A DNA stretch of 19,034 nucleotides from positions 1 to 19,034 of the forward strand of contig CAMARL010000014.1 of assembly GCA_945860325.1 (NCBI GenBank). The letters are read 5' to 3'. How positions within the stretch are numbered: the stretch's first letter is position 1; the number at the start of each line of letters is the position of its first letter. The notes beneath the pieces were generated by a model that saw only the letters and a program-made list of their open reading frames with translations, searched no databases and was not told where the DNA came from. Shown in pieces: positions 6,757-15,363 of the stretch. This DNA is from Spirosoma fluviale. Lineage in GTDB: Bacteria > Bacteroidota > Bacteroidia > Cytophagales > Spirosomataceae. A program made the position numbers and the translations under genes.

Positions 6757-7200
6757 GTGGATACTTTAAGTTACAAAACAATCTCCGCGAACAAGGCTAC
6801 TGTAGAGAAAGCCTGGGTAGTGGTAGATGCTGAAAATCAAATATTAGGACGTTTGTGTTCTGAAATTGCGAAAATAATTCGCGGTAAGCACAAGCCTTCA
6901 TTCACCCCACACGTAGATTGTGGCGATCAAGTGATCGTTATCAATGCGGAAAAGGTTCGTTTGACAGGTAAGAAAATGACCGACAAGGTTTACATCCGTC
7001 ATACGGGTTATCCTGGGGGTCAACGTTTTTCTACGCCACGTGAAGTTTTGGTCAAAAATCCAAGAGGTGTAGTCGAAGCAGCTGTGAAGGGTATGTTACC
7101 AAAAAATCGTTTAGGTCGTGAATTATTCCACAACCTATTTGTATATGCGGGACCTGTTCATCCACATGCGGCTCAACAACCTAAAGAAATAAAGTTTTAA
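6757..7200 (+). CDS. rplM: 50S ribosomal protein uL13
   Basis: 147 residues, normal for uL13, an early-assembling 23S rRNA-binding protein. The start is a GTG. I chose it because translation from there gives MDTLSYKTISANKATVEKAW, the conserved Bacteroidota uL13 N-terminus. Other family blocks are VVDAENQILGRL, GKHKPSFTPHVDCGDQVIVIN, RHTGYPGGQ and AVKGMLPKNRLGRELF. It is the first gene after a consensus promoter and a structured leader and is paired with rpsI, the near-universal order. A weak start codon combined with a structured leader would suit feedback control by the product. Confidence 0.97.
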   Translation: MDTLSYKTISANKATVEKAWVVVDAENQILGRLCSEIAKIIRGKHKPSFTPHVDCGDQVIVINAEKVRLTGKKMTDKVYIRHTGYPGGQRFSTPREVLVKNPRGVVEAAVKGMLPKNRLGRELFHNLFVYAGPVHPHAAQQPKEIKF

Positions 7201-7209
7201 CGGACAATA

Positions 7210-7232
7210 TGATCCAAATTAGGATCAATCCT
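7210..7232 (+). other. Two alternative small hairpins between rplM and rpsI
   Basis: TGATCC (7210-7215) pairs with GGATCA (7222-7227). The same GGAT can instead pair with ATCC downstream (AGGAT 7221-7225 with ATCCT 7228-7232). The two folds exclude each other and lie just before the rpsI ATG at 7240. A role in coupling or translation control is only a possibility. Confidence 0.25.
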
Positions 7233-7239
7233 CAATCAA

Positions 7240-7629
7240 ATGGTAGAAACATTAAATAAAATTGGTAGAAGAAAAACAGCGATAGCTCGTATTTCGATGA
7301 CTCCTGGTCAAGGCCAAATTAAAATCAATGGTCGTACATTGGCTCATTATTTCCCTTCTGAAATTCTTCAGATTGTGGTTAATCAGCCATTCGCGCTAAC
7401 AAATACGGCAGGTTCTTTTGATGTCACAGCCAGAATTGACGGTGGTGGAATTAAAGGGCAAGCTGAAGCGTTACGTTTAGCTATTTCAAGAGCTCTTCAA
7501 ACACAAGACTCAGAATTGCGTTCCCCTTTGAAAAAAGAAGGTTTTTTAACACGTGATCCCCGTATGGTGGAACGTAAAAAACCAGGACGTAGGAAAGCAC
7601 GTAAGAGATTCCAATTCTCTAAACGTTAG
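7240..7629 (+). CDS. rpsI: 30S ribosomal protein uS9
   Basis: 129 residues, usual length. uS9 lies in the 30S head, and its C-terminal tail reaches P-site tRNA. NKIGRRKTAIARISMTPG at the start, the central DVTARIDGGGIKGQAEALRLAISRAL, and the basic tail RKKPGRRKARKRFQFSKR, ending in the conserved SKR, identify it without doubt. It lies 39 bp after rplM in the same unit. A terminator-like hairpin begins 13 bp after its stop. Confidence 0.98.
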   Translation: MVETLNKIGRRKTAIARISMTPGQGQIKINGRTLAHYFPSEILQIVVNQPFALTNTAGSFDVTARIDGGGIKGQAEALRLAISRALQTQDSELRSPLKKEGFLTRDPRMVERKKPGRRKARKRFQFSKR

Positions 7630-7641
7630 TATTCGTTTTGC

Positions 7642-7685
7642 GTGGAAAGGGCTTGTGTGTTGCCGATGCCTTTTCCACATTTTTT
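7642..7685 (+). terminator. Intrinsic terminator or attenuator between rpsI and rpsB
   Basis: GTGGAAAGGGC (7642-7652) pairs with GCCTTTTCCAC (7668-7678) over 11 bp with one G-U, around a 15-nt loop. ATTTTTTATTT follows, the form of a Rho-independent terminator. No clear TAnnTTTG lies between it and rpsB (7711), so rpsB-tsf may depend partly on read-through. It may therefore set the ratio of rplM-rpsI to rpsB-tsf transcripts, or act as an attenuator. That is inference. Confidence 0.7.
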
Positions 7686-7710
7686 ATTTATTCATATTTA
7701 AACTCAAAAA

Positions 7711-8523
7711 ATGGCACAATTAAGCTACAATGACCTGCTTGACGCAGGTGTTCACTTCGGTCACTTGACGCGTAAGTGGGATCCAAAAATGGCTCCATAC
7801 ATCTTTATGGAGAAGAATGGTATTCATATCATCGATCTTAACAAGACTATTACTAACCTAGAAGAAGCTTCTGCCGCGATGCGTGCAATTGTTCGTTCTG
7901 GACGTAAAATCATGTTTGTTGCGACAAAGAAGCAAGCCCAAGAAGTGATAACTGCGGAAGCTAGCAAATTAAACATGCCTTACGTAACGGATCGTTGGTT
8001 AGGCGGGATGTTGACCAACTTTGCGACCGTACGTAAGTCGATCAAAAAGATGTCTAGCATCGATAAAATGTTAAAAGACGAAGTAATTGTTAAAACCCTT
8101 GCCAAGCGTGAGCGTTTAATGATGACTCGTGAAGAAGAGAAATTAAAGCGCGTATTAGGTGGTATCACTGAATTAACTCGCCTTCCAGCTGCATTATTTG
8201 TTGTAGATGTGAAGCGTGAGCATATTGCTGTTTCAGAAGCTAAAAAATTAGGTATTCCGGTATTCGCGATGTGCGATACAAACTCAAACCCTGAGTTAGT
8301 TGACTACCCTATTCCCGCCAATGATGATGCATACAAATCAATCTCTGTCATTACTTCAGCTATTGGAAAAGCAATCGAAGAAGGATTAGCTGAAAGAAAG
8401 CAAGATAAAGATGATGCGCGTGTAGCTGAAGAAGAAGAGGCAAAACGTGCCGTTGACAACGAAGCAGAAATAGAAGCAGCTAAGGTAGCCGCTAAGTACG
8501 AAAAAGAAGCAGAACAAGAATAA
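7711..8523 (+). CDS. rpsB: 30S ribosomal protein uS2
   Basis: 270 residues. uS2 joins the 30S subunit late and interacts with bS1. Hallmarks are LLDAGVHFGHLTRKWDPKM near the N-terminus, IMFVATKKQAQEVI, YVTDRWLGGMLTNFATVRKSIKK, and the GIPVFAMCDTNSNPELVDYPIPANDDA block. The last 40 or so residues (about 230-270) are Glu/Ala/Lys-rich and look like an extended or coiled-coil acidic tail, longer than in many homologues. tsf follows 11 bp later, the near-universal rpsB-tsf pair. Confidence 0.98.
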   Translation: MAQLSYNDLLDAGVHFGHLTRKWDPKMAPYIFMEKNGIHIIDLNKTITNLEEASAAMRAIVRSGRKIMFVATKKQAQEVITAEASKLNMPYVTDRWLGGMLTNFATVRKSIKKMSSIDKMLKDEVIVKTLAKRERLMMTREEEKLKRVLGGITELTRLPAALFVVDVKREHIAVSEAKKLGIPVFAMCDTNSNPELVDYPIPANDDAYKSISVITSAIGKAIEEGLAERKQDKDDARVAEEEEAKRAVDNEAEIEAAKVAAKYEKEAEQE

Positions 8524-8534
8524 ATATTCATACA

Positions 8535-9368
8535 ATGTCAATTACAGCCGCAGACGTTAATAAATTACGCCAAATGACTGGCGCCGGAATGATGGATTGC
8601 AAGAAAGCCCTGACGGAAGCCGAAGGAGATTTCGAAGCAGCGATCGACGTGCTACGTAAAGCCGGACAAAAAGTAGCTGCTAAGCGCGCTGATAATGCCA
8701 CCAACGAAGGTGTGGTGCTCGTAGCGCTTTCAGCGGATCATTCAAATGGTAAGTTAATTGCCTTAGCTTGTGAAACAGAACCCGTTTCTAAAGTAGCCGA
8801 TTTCAATAATTTAGCTAAAGTAATCATTGACAAAGCTGCAGCATCGCATGCTCCGTCAGCGCATGATTTATTAGCTGAGCCTTTAGCTGATGGCCGATCT
8901 GTAGAAGGTCATATCATCGAGTTGACAGGTAGAATTGGTGAAAAAATTACATTAGCTGCCTATGAAAATATTACAGCAGAGAAAGTAGTTTCTTATATCC
9001 ACTCAAATAATAAGATTGGTGTTTTAGTAGCCTTTGAAAATGTTCAAGGTGCAGATGTTTCTGAAATCGGTAAAGATATTGCCATGCAAATCACCGCCAT
9101 GAAACCAGTTGCCCTAGACAAAGATGGAGTAGATGCTGAAACGATTGAAAGAGAAATTGAAATCGGTAAAGATCAAGCACGTCAAGAGGGGAAACCTGAA
9201 GCCATGCTTGAAAGAATTGCCGTAGGTAAATTAGAAAAGTTCTACAAAGAGCAAACGCTTTTAAACCAACAATTTGTGAAGGATTCATCCATCACGATAC
9301 GTCAATTATTAGAAAATAAGCAAAAGGGTTTAACTATATCGATGTTTAAACGCATTTCATTAGTTTAA
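8535..9368 (+). CDS. tsf: Translation elongation factor Ts
   Basis: 277 residues. EF-Ts is the nucleotide exchange factor of EF-Tu. The N-terminal UBA-like domain ITAADVNKLRQMTGAGMMDCKKALTEAEGD (3-32) is typical, as are AIDVLRKAG, ACETEPVSKVADF (EF-Tu contact region) and QITAMKP in the core. The C-terminal half ends in ITIRQLLENKQ followed by a short tail. It is cotranscribed with rpsB and closed by a very strong terminator. Confidence 0.97.
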   Translation: MSITAADVNKLRQMTGAGMMDCKKALTEAEGDFEAAIDVLRKAGQKVAAKRADNATNEGVVLVALSADHSNGKLIALACETEPVSKVADFNNLAKVIIDKAAASHAPSAHDLLAEPLADGRSVEGHIIELTGRIGEKITLAAYENITAEKVVSYIHSNNKIGVLVAFENVQGADVSEIGKDIAMQITAMKPVALDKDGVDAETIEREIEIGKDQARQEGKPEAMLERIAVGKLEKFYKEQTLLNQQFVKDSSITIRQLLENKQKGLTISMFKRISLV

Positions 9369-9389
9369 ATTCCTATTTAAATGATAATC

Positions 9390-9420
9390 AAAGGCTGGTC
9401 AATCGACCAGCCTTTTTTTT
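9390..9420 (+). terminator. Strong intrinsic terminator after tsf
   Basis: AAAGGCTGGTC (9390-9400) pairs perfectly with GACCAGCCTTT (9405-9415) around an AATC loop, continuing into a run of eight T (9413-9420). It ends the ribosomal unit. The murD-ftsA genes therefore need their own promoter. Between 9421 and 9524 I see only an imperfect TAAATTGT (9479-9486). Confidence 0.95.
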
Positions 9421-9524
9421 GTCACATATTTTTTTTCAATGGTCGCCTGATCTGTTTTCATTAGTCAAAGACATTTTATAAATTGTATTAAATTCAGTTT
9501 CTAATCATTTACGATTAATCATAC

Positions 9525-10853
9525 ATGTCCAAAATAATTGTTTTAGGTGGGGGAGAAAGTGGTGTAGGCGCTGCGCTTTTAGCTAAATCAAAGGGTTTTG
9601 ACGTGTTTTTATCCGATCAAGGGACACTGAAAGAAGCATTCAAAAAAACACTTTTAGATCATAACATCCGCTTCGAAGAAGGACAGCACACACTTGAAGA
9701 AATTCTCAGCGCAAATGAAGTCATCATTAGTCCAGGGATTCCAGAAAAAAATGAGGTCGTAAAAAAAATTAAAGAGAAACATATTCCTCTGATTTCTGAA
9801 ATCGAATTTGCCGTTCGATATACCTCAGCTAAAATAATCGCCATTACCGGATCTAATGGAAAGACAACCACCACCCTTTTAACCTATCATCTTTTAAAAG
9901 AAGCAGGTTATCCGGTTGGCTTAGCTGGAAATATTGGCCAAAGTTTTGCCAAACAAGTATTGGAAAATAGCCATGAATACTATGTACTGGAAATCTCAAG
10001 TTTCCAATTAGATCGATGTATTTCATTTAATCCAGATGTAGCTATTTTATTGAACATTACCCCTGATCACTTGGATCGATATGAGTATAAATTCGAAAAT
10101 TACATCGCTTCTAAATTTAGAATTTTTCAAAATGCAGATTTAACAAAAACATGTATTTTCTGGGAAGATGACGAAGTGATCCAAGCAAACAAACAAGGGA
10201 TTCCTTCCAGTCATTTTAGCACAATCAGTTCCAAAAATAATCATTCCGACGCCTTTATAAGTGCTGACAAAATTACCCTGAAAACAGGTGAAGTCGATTT
10301 AGCAACAGCGCCCATTCAAGGTCCACACAATGCAATCAATATGTCTGCAGCTATTTTAGCTGCACAATCCGTGGGTATTTCATTGGATAAAATCAAAGAA
10401 CTACTACCTACTTTTCATAATGCGCCTCACCGACTAGAACCCTGTGGTTTGTCGAATGGCGTTCGTTTTGTCAATGACTCGAAAGCAACGAATGTTGACG
10501 CCGTCTATTATGCATTGAATAGCTTTACAAAACCTATCATTTTAATGATGGGAGGAGTAGACAAGGGGAATGAGTACGAGGTTTTAGACAATTTGGTTAA
10601 AGACAAAGTCAAAGGACTTATCTGCTTAGGGAAGGATAATGAGAAATTAATCAGGCATTTTAGCGGTAAATGTGAATCTATTTTTTCTACCGATGACTTA
10701 AAGATTGCCGTTCAAAAAAGCTTGGAATGGGGCGTTGATGGAGATGTTGTTTTGTTGTCCCCCGCCTGTGCAAGCTTTGATTTATTTAAAAACTATGAAG
10801 ATCGAGGAGATCAATTTAAGCAAACTGTTAAGCAATTGACCCATGGAAACTAG
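9525..10853 (+). CDS. murD: UDP-N-acetylmuramoyl-L-alanine--D-glutamate ligase
   Basis: 442 residues, normal. MurD adds D-glutamate to UDP-MurNAc-L-Ala in the cytoplasm. Domain order: an N-terminal Rossmann domain (IIVLGGGESGVGAALLAKSKG, 4-24), an ATP-binding central domain with the P-loop ITGSNGKTTTTLL (107-119), and a C-terminal domain with NDSKATNVDAVYYAL and LLSPACASFDLFKNYEDRGDQF. The DSKATN and SPACASFDxFxxYExRG motifs separate MurD from MurC, MurE and MurF. It is the first gene of the dcw-type run. mraY, which often precedes it, is absent. Its last codons overlap ftsW by 11 bp. Confidence 0.97.
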   Translation: MSKIIVLGGGESGVGAALLAKSKGFDVFLSDQGTLKEAFKKTLLDHNIRFEEGQHTLEEILSANEVIISPGIPEKNEVVKKIKEKHIPLISEIEFAVRYTSAKIIAITGSNGKTTTTLLTYHLLKEAGYPVGLAGNIGQSFAKQVLENSHEYYVLEISSFQLDRCISFNPDVAILLNITPDHLDRYEYKFENYIASKFRIFQNADLTKTCIFWEDDEVIQANKQGIPSSHFSTISSKNNHSDAFISADKITLKTGEVDLATAPIQGPHNAINMSAAILAAQSVGISLDKIKELLPTFHNAPHRLEPCGLSNGVRFVNDSKATNVDAVYYALNSFTKPIILMMGGVDKGNEYEVLDNLVKDKVKGLICLGKDNEKLIRHFSGKCESIFSTDDLKIAVQKSLEWGVDGDVVLLSPACASFDLFKNYEDRGDQFKQTVKQLTHGN

Positions 10854-12027
10854 AATCACCAATTATATCAAAAATCGCCTGGCAGGTGATTACCAAATTT
10901 GGTTTATTGTTATTTTGCTAAACACGTTTGGGCTATTAATTCAATTTTCTGCCAAAGGAAAATTGAGTATGGGTGGGCCCTTCGAGCCCATGGCTAGCAT
11001 TATTAAATCGCTCGCTATCTTAGGTTTCTCCTTCTTTTTAATGGCATGGGTTTCTAGAAAGAACTATATCAAAGTGACTAGGTTCGTACACATTGCCCTC
11101 ATTTTTTCGTGGATTTTAATTCTCATTGCCTTGAAATTTGGGGAAAGTAAGGGAGGAGCAAGCCGGTGGTTAGAACTAGGCCCCATTTCTTTTATGCCTT
11201 CTGATATGGCTAAATTATGCCTGACAGCAAGTTTAGCTAAAATATTTTCTACGCGACAATCCGACCAAAGCACTTATAATTTTCCACTCTTTCTGATTAT
11301 TTTGGCGGAAATTGGCATTACCTGTTTTCTGATTATGTTATCTAACTTCTCAACAAGCGTGCTCATATTTATCACAAGTATTGTATTAATGATGTTTGGA
11401 CGTGTTCCCATAGTACAGATTACTGGAATTATCACAGTGGTCGTCAGCATAGCCATTATAGTTGTCACCTTTGAAATAGGCCAAAGAGCGGCCACCGTAA
11501 AAGCGAGGATTAAAACTTTTGCCACGAGGACCCTCTCTACGTCAACGAAAGAGACTAAAAAAATTCAGGATAAAGGAGATACCTATCAATTGAAAAGAAG
11601 TTGGTACGCCATCGCCACCGGCGCCCTCATTCCCAAAGGACCGGGCAATAGCCAATTTCGTTATTTGCTCTCACAGGCTGAATCAGATTTTATCTATGCG
11701 ATTATTTTAGAAGAATATGGACTGATTTTTGGACTCGCAATCCCACTTTTATTTATTTGGTTTATGTGGCGCGGGGCCTCCGCCATCAAATATAGCGAAA
11801 AGCCCTTAGGTGGTTTATTGTCAGCAGGCCTAACTTGCACCATCGTTTTACAGGCATTTATTAATATGTTGGTAGCCGTGGGAGCTGGTCCCGTGACGGG
11901 CCAACCGATGCCCATGATATCTGCGGGAGGAACTTCCTTAATATTTACAGCAATCAGCATTGGCCTAATCCTGTCCATTAGTCGCGATAAAGAAAACAAA
12001 AATATTGACCCAAAACCCGTTATTTAG
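10843..12027 (+). CDS. ftsW: SEDS peptidoglycan glycosyltransferase FtsW
   Basis: 394 residues with about ten membrane segments. SEDS proteins polymerise lipid II; FtsW does so at the septum with its partner class B PBP. Conserved blocks: GGASRWLELGPISFMPSDMAKL (104-125), KGPGNSQFRYLLSQAESDFIYAI (265-287) with D282 at the position of the catalytic aspartate, and GPVTGQPMPMISAGGTS (349-365). The common PSE motif reads PSD (119-121), a variant I believe is frequent in Bacteroidota. A polar loop at about 211-255, rich in Lys and Thr, is the large extracytoplasmic loop. I call it FtsW rather than RodA from its place between murD and murG. It overlaps both neighbours. Confidence 0.94.
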   Translation: METRITNYIKNRLAGDYQIWFIVILLNTFGLLIQFSAKGKLSMGGPFEPMASIIKSLAILGFSFFLMAWVSRKNYIKVTRFVHIALIFSWILILIALKFGESKGGASRWLELGPISFMPSDMAKLCLTASLAKIFSTRQSDQSTYNFPLFLIILAEIGITCFLIMLSNFSTSVLIFITSIVLMMFGRVPIVQITGIITVVVSIAIIVVTFEIGQRAATVKARIKTFATRTLSTSTKETKKIQDKGDTYQLKRSWYAIATGALIPKGPGNSQFRYLLSQAESDFIYAIILEEYGLIFGLAIPLLFIWFMWRGASAIKYSEKPLGGLLSAGLTCTIVLQAFINMLVAVGAGPVTGQPMPMISAGGTSLIFTAISIGLILSISRDKENKNIDPKPVI

Positions 12028-13127
12028 TGAGCATTAAAAAAGTAATTATTTCAGGAGGAGGAACGGGTGGACATATCTATCCAGCAATTGCCATTGCCAG
12101 TGTTTTTAAAGAAATTGCCCCTCAAATTGACATTCTATTTGTGGGCGCTGAAGGTAAAATGGAAATGGAAAAGGTACCCAAAGCGGGCTTTAATATCATA
12201 GGTCTTCCTATCGTTGGAATCAATCGGGCGCACTTTTGGAAAAATTTTTTATTCCCCATTAAACTCATTCAAAGTCTCTACAAAGCATTTGCTATTTTAA
12301 AATCATTCAAACCCGATGTGGTTATCGGCGTGGGTGGATATGCTTCTGGGCCGACTTTAATAGGCGCATGGTTGAGCCGTATTCCTTTTTATATTCAAGA
12401 ACAAAATTCGTATGCGGGGATTACCAACAAAGTTTTGGGGCCAAAATCGAAGCATATATTTGTCGCTTATCCGGGCATGTCCAAATTTTTTCCAACCGAA
12501 AAAATAACGATTACAGGCAATCCAGTTCGTAAAGATTTGATTGACCTCAGTGGAAAAAAGGGAAAGGCCTCCGTATTTTTTAAACTGAAAGAACAGGTTC
12601 CGACTATCCTCATTATTGGCGGAAGCCAGGGGGCAAGAAGTATTAATTTAGCCCTCCTTGATGGACTCAGTTTGTTTGAAAAAGCAGGAATTCAACTCAT
12701 ATGGCAAACGGGAATTCATTTTGAAACAGAAGCAAAAAATGCGGTTAGTAAATTTCCGAAATTAAGCTGCTTCGTTTCTGCCTTTATTTATGAAATGGAC
12801 TTTGCCTATGCCATGGCTGATTTAGTCATTTCGAGAGCAGGAGCCCTTTCGGTATCTGAGATTTGCTTGTCAGGAAAACCTAGTTTATTAGTACCTTTTC
12901 CAAATGCGGCGGAAGATCATCAAACCGAAAATGCAAAAAGCCTAGTGATGGAGAATGCCGCCATACTCATTCCTGATATAAACGCAAAAGATACCTTAGT
13001 TAGCACCGCCATTAAAACATTAGATGACCAAGATTTACTGGCTAAGCTAGCAGAAAATAGTTTTAGTATGGGTAGGCCCAAAGCAGCCCAACAAATTGTC
13101 GAATTAATTACAGCACAATGCAAATAA
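12027..13127 (+). CDS. murG: Lipid II synthase MurG (N-acetylglucosaminyltransferase)
   Basis: 366 residues from a GTG start whose first base is the last base of the ftsW stop (TAGTG). MurG transfers GlcNAc from UDP-GlcNAc to lipid I on the inner membrane face. Evidence: the N-terminal G-loop GGGTGGHIYPA with H16, VIGVGGYASGP (99-109), YIQEQNSYAGITNK (122-135), the second G-loop IIGGSQGARSIN (196-207), and the UDP-GlcNAc-binding region ISRAGALSVSEICLSGKPSLLVPFPNAAEDHQ. The GTG gives MSIKKVIISGGGTGGH, exactly the family N-terminus. It overlaps murC by 10 bp. Confidence 0.97.
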   Translation: MSIKKVIISGGGTGGHIYPAIAIASVFKEIAPQIDILFVGAEGKMEMEKVPKAGFNIIGLPIVGINRAHFWKNFLFPIKLIQSLYKAFAILKSFKPDVVIGVGGYASGPTLIGAWLSRIPFYIQEQNSYAGITNKVLGPKSKHIFVAYPGMSKFFPTEKITITGNPVRKDLIDLSGKKGKASVFFKLKEQVPTILIIGGSQGARSINLALLDGLSLFEKAGIQLIWQTGIHFETEAKNAVSKFPKLSCFVSAFIYEMDFAYAMADLVISRAGALSVSEICLSGKPSLLVPFPNAAEDHQTENAKSLVMENAAILIPDINAKDTLVSTAIKTLDDQDLLAKLAENSFSMGRPKAAQQIVELITAQCK

Positions 13128-14500
13128 ATATTCGTCTTAGTGAATTGAAACAAGTCTATTTTTTAGGCATTGGGGGTATTGGGATGTCCGCGTTGGCCCG
13201 TTGGTTTTTATACAATGATATCCCAGTGGCTGGCTATGACAAAACTGAAAGCGCATTGACACGCCAATTAAGTGACGAGGGAATGGCGATTCATTATGAA
13301 GATTCCATCGAATTGATTCCTGAAATATGCATTTCTGATCCAGATAAATGCCTATTTATATTTACTCCCGCCATTCCAGCCACACATCAAGAAAAATTAT
13401 ATTTAATCGGCCAAGGAATTAATTTGTGGAAAAGATCCCAAATTTTAGGTTGGATTACCGAGCAAATCCCAACATTAGCCGTCGCCGGAACGCATGGAAA
13501 AACAACAACAAGCTCTCTATTAGCCCATTTATTAATTCAGGCGAATAAAAATGTTACTGCGTTTTTAGGTGGAATTACTCAGAATTACGGAACCAATTTT
13601 ATTCCCAATAAAGGCCCAAAGGATGTTATTTGCGTGGTAGAAGCCGATGAATATGATCGCTCATTTTTAACCTTACATCCCAAAGCAGCCGTGGTAACTT
13701 CTACCGATGCGGACCATTTAGATATTTATGGTGCGGCAGAGCAGGTGCTTGAATCATTTCAGTTGTTTACGGATCAAATTCAACCTGATGGATTTTTTAT
13801 CCAAAAAGATGGCTTAGATCTGAAATCAAAAGGAAACCATGCCACTTTCGGAATTGATATTGGCGATTATCAAGCGACCCATATCCGAATAGAAAACCAC
13901 CGTATGATTTTTGACATGGTCTATCCAGGTGGAAAAATTTTGAATATTCCGATGCGAATACCGGGATTTCATAACATCGAAAATGCCCTAGCCGCTACGG
14001 CCTTAGCTATGTTTGTGGGTCTAAATTCTGAAGAAATTCATGCAGGTATATCAAGCTTCAAGGGTGTGAAACGCAGATTTGAATACCATGTGGAAAATGA
14101 AAAGCATGTCATGATTGATGACTATGCGCATCATCCCACTGAAATAAGCGCATGCTTAACGTCGATAAAAGCGTTATACCCAGATAAAAAACTAACCGCG
14201 ATATTTCAGCCTCATTTATTTTCAAGGACGAGAGATTTTATAGCTGATTTTGGTCAGAGCCTAGCCCTTGCGGATGAAATATTTTTGTTGGATATTTATC
14301 CTGCAAGAGAATTGCCCATTCCAGGGATAAATTCTGAGCTATTATTAACCTATATTCCAAGTATGAATAAACAGATTATTAGCAAGGAAGCATTCGTCAA
14401 ACATGTTCAGGCAGAAAAACCTGAATTATTAGTGACCATGGGAGCAGGAGATATTGATTTGATTTTGAATGATTTAAAATTGGCCTTACAGCATCATTAA
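13118..14500 (+). CDS. murC: UDP-N-acetylmuramate--L-alanine ligase
   Basis: 460 residues, normal. MurC adds L-alanine to UDP-MurNAc, the first amino-acid step of the stem peptide. Domains: N-terminal UDP-MurNAc binding (VYFLGIGGIGMSALARW, 13-29), the central P-loop AVAGTHGKTTTSS (121-133) with VVEADEYDRSFL downstream, and C-terminal DDYAHHPTEISA and IFQPHLFSRTRDF. GTHGKTTT plus DDYAHHP is the MurC signature. Cytoplasmic. The start lies within the last codons of murG, and ftsQ begins 2 bp after its stop, so the run is tightly coupled. Confidence 0.97.
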   Translation: MQINIRLSELKQVYFLGIGGIGMSALARWFLYNDIPVAGYDKTESALTRQLSDEGMAIHYEDSIELIPEICISDPDKCLFIFTPAIPATHQEKLYLIGQGINLWKRSQILGWITEQIPTLAVAGTHGKTTTSSLLAHLLIQANKNVTAFLGGITQNYGTNFIPNKGPKDVICVVEADEYDRSFLTLHPKAAVVTSTDADHLDIYGAAEQVLESFQLFTDQIQPDGFFIQKDGLDLKSKGNHATFGIDIGDYQATHIRIENHRMIFDMVYPGGKILNIPMRIPGFHNIENALAATALAMFVGLNSEEIHAGISSFKGVKRRFEYHVENEKHVMIDDYAHHPTEISACLTSIKALYPDKKLTAIFQPHLFSRTRDFIADFGQSLALADEIFLLDIYPARELPIPGINSELLLTYIPSMNKQIISKEAFVKHVQAEKPELLVTMGAGDIDLILNDLKLALQHH

Positions 14501-14502
14501 AC

Positions 14503-15294
14503 ATGAAGCCTTTACATAAAAGAAATTTTCAGCCGTTTAAAAAAATACTTACTATGGTCATTTTACTGACCATGGGGGTGGCGGCTATTATTTATGCTGA
14601 GATAAATTATAGATCGATCACATGCACAGGCTTAGTTGTAAAATTAGATTCAGAAAATGAAAGACCGCTTTTAGGCAAAAATGAAATTAATCTAATGGTG
14701 ACCAATGAAGGGGCCGATTATTATTTGGATAAGCCATTAACCGATATATCGCTGAAAAAAATTGAGAGTCGAGTAAAAAGAATTCCACTGGTAAAATCTT
14801 GTGAAGCGCATTATGATTTTAGTGGGAAAATAATTGTCTCGGTCAAGGAGTTTAGTCCCATCGCCCGAATTTTAAAGTTTACCAGTGGGGAAAGCAATAT
14901 TCGAGATCAATATGTAACCAAGGAAGGAAAGTTCATTGGCACAAGTGATCTTTTTACCCCTAGAACATTAGTGGTCTCAGGTCCATTTTTTCAAAACTCA
15001 CGCAAGGATTTAAGGGATGAAAGAGGAAAGACACTCATCCCTTTATTTGAATTTATCAACAACGATGATTTTTGGCGCGCACAAATTGCCCAATTGGTCA
15101 TAGCGGCGGATGGAGGAGTTGTGATGGTTCCTACGTTAGGAAAAACCTATATCGATTTTGGCCTTCCCATGAACATTGAATCAAAATTTAAAAAGTTGGC
15201 CTTATTTTACAAAAAAATTATTCCAAATAAAGGCTGGAATACCTATTCTTGGATTCACCTAAAATATAAGAATCAGGTAATTTGTGATTATTAG
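14503..15294 (+). CDS. ftsQ: Cell division protein FtsQ (divergent Bacteroidota type)
   Basis: 263 residues. A short basic N-terminus is followed by one membrane segment (about 15-33) and a periplasmic domain. SITCTGLVVKLD (38-49) occupies the position where POTRA domains begin but is divergent. VKRIPLVKSCEAHYDFSGKIIVSVKEFSPIAR (about 91-122) fits the POTRA end (KxPxVxxxxVxxxxPxxLxIxVxExxPIAR). The C-terminal block WNTYSWIHLKYKNQVICDY resembles the KYKNQVVC tail of Bacteroidota FtsQ. FtsQ bridges early and late divisome parts through FtsB/FtsL. Assignment rests on this pattern together with its place between murC and ftsA. Confidence 0.88.
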   Translation: MKPLHKRNFQPFKKILTMVILLTMGVAAIIYAEINYRSITCTGLVVKLDSENERPLLGKNEINLMVTNEGADYYLDKPLTDISLKKIESRVKRIPLVKSCEAHYDFSGKIIVSVKEFSPIARILKFTSGESNIRDQYVTKEGKFIGTSDLFTPRTLVVSGPFFQNSRKDLRDERGKTLIPLFEFINNDDFWRAQIAQLVIAADGGVVMVPTLGKTYIDFGLPMNIESKFKKLALFYKKIIPNKGWNTYSWIHLKYKNQVICDY

Positions 15295-15363
15295 CCAATT
15301 TTCTTATTTTTAAAACTTTATTTAATCTCCTAGTCATTCTAAATTTTTAATAGTATACATTTT

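Noticed and set aside
9502..9517. Small inverted repeat TAATC/GATTA before murD
   Set aside because: Only 5 bp, AT-rich, and without other support.
11064..11999. Three minus-strand open frames opposite ftsW
   Set aside because: Hydrophobic-codon shadows of a membrane protein gene, with no independent coding signal.
15340..15347. TAAATTTT as a promoter for ftsA
   Set aside because: The last base deviates from TAnnTTTG, and no TTTG lies 19-21 bp upstream; ftsA is more likely read through from ftsQ.
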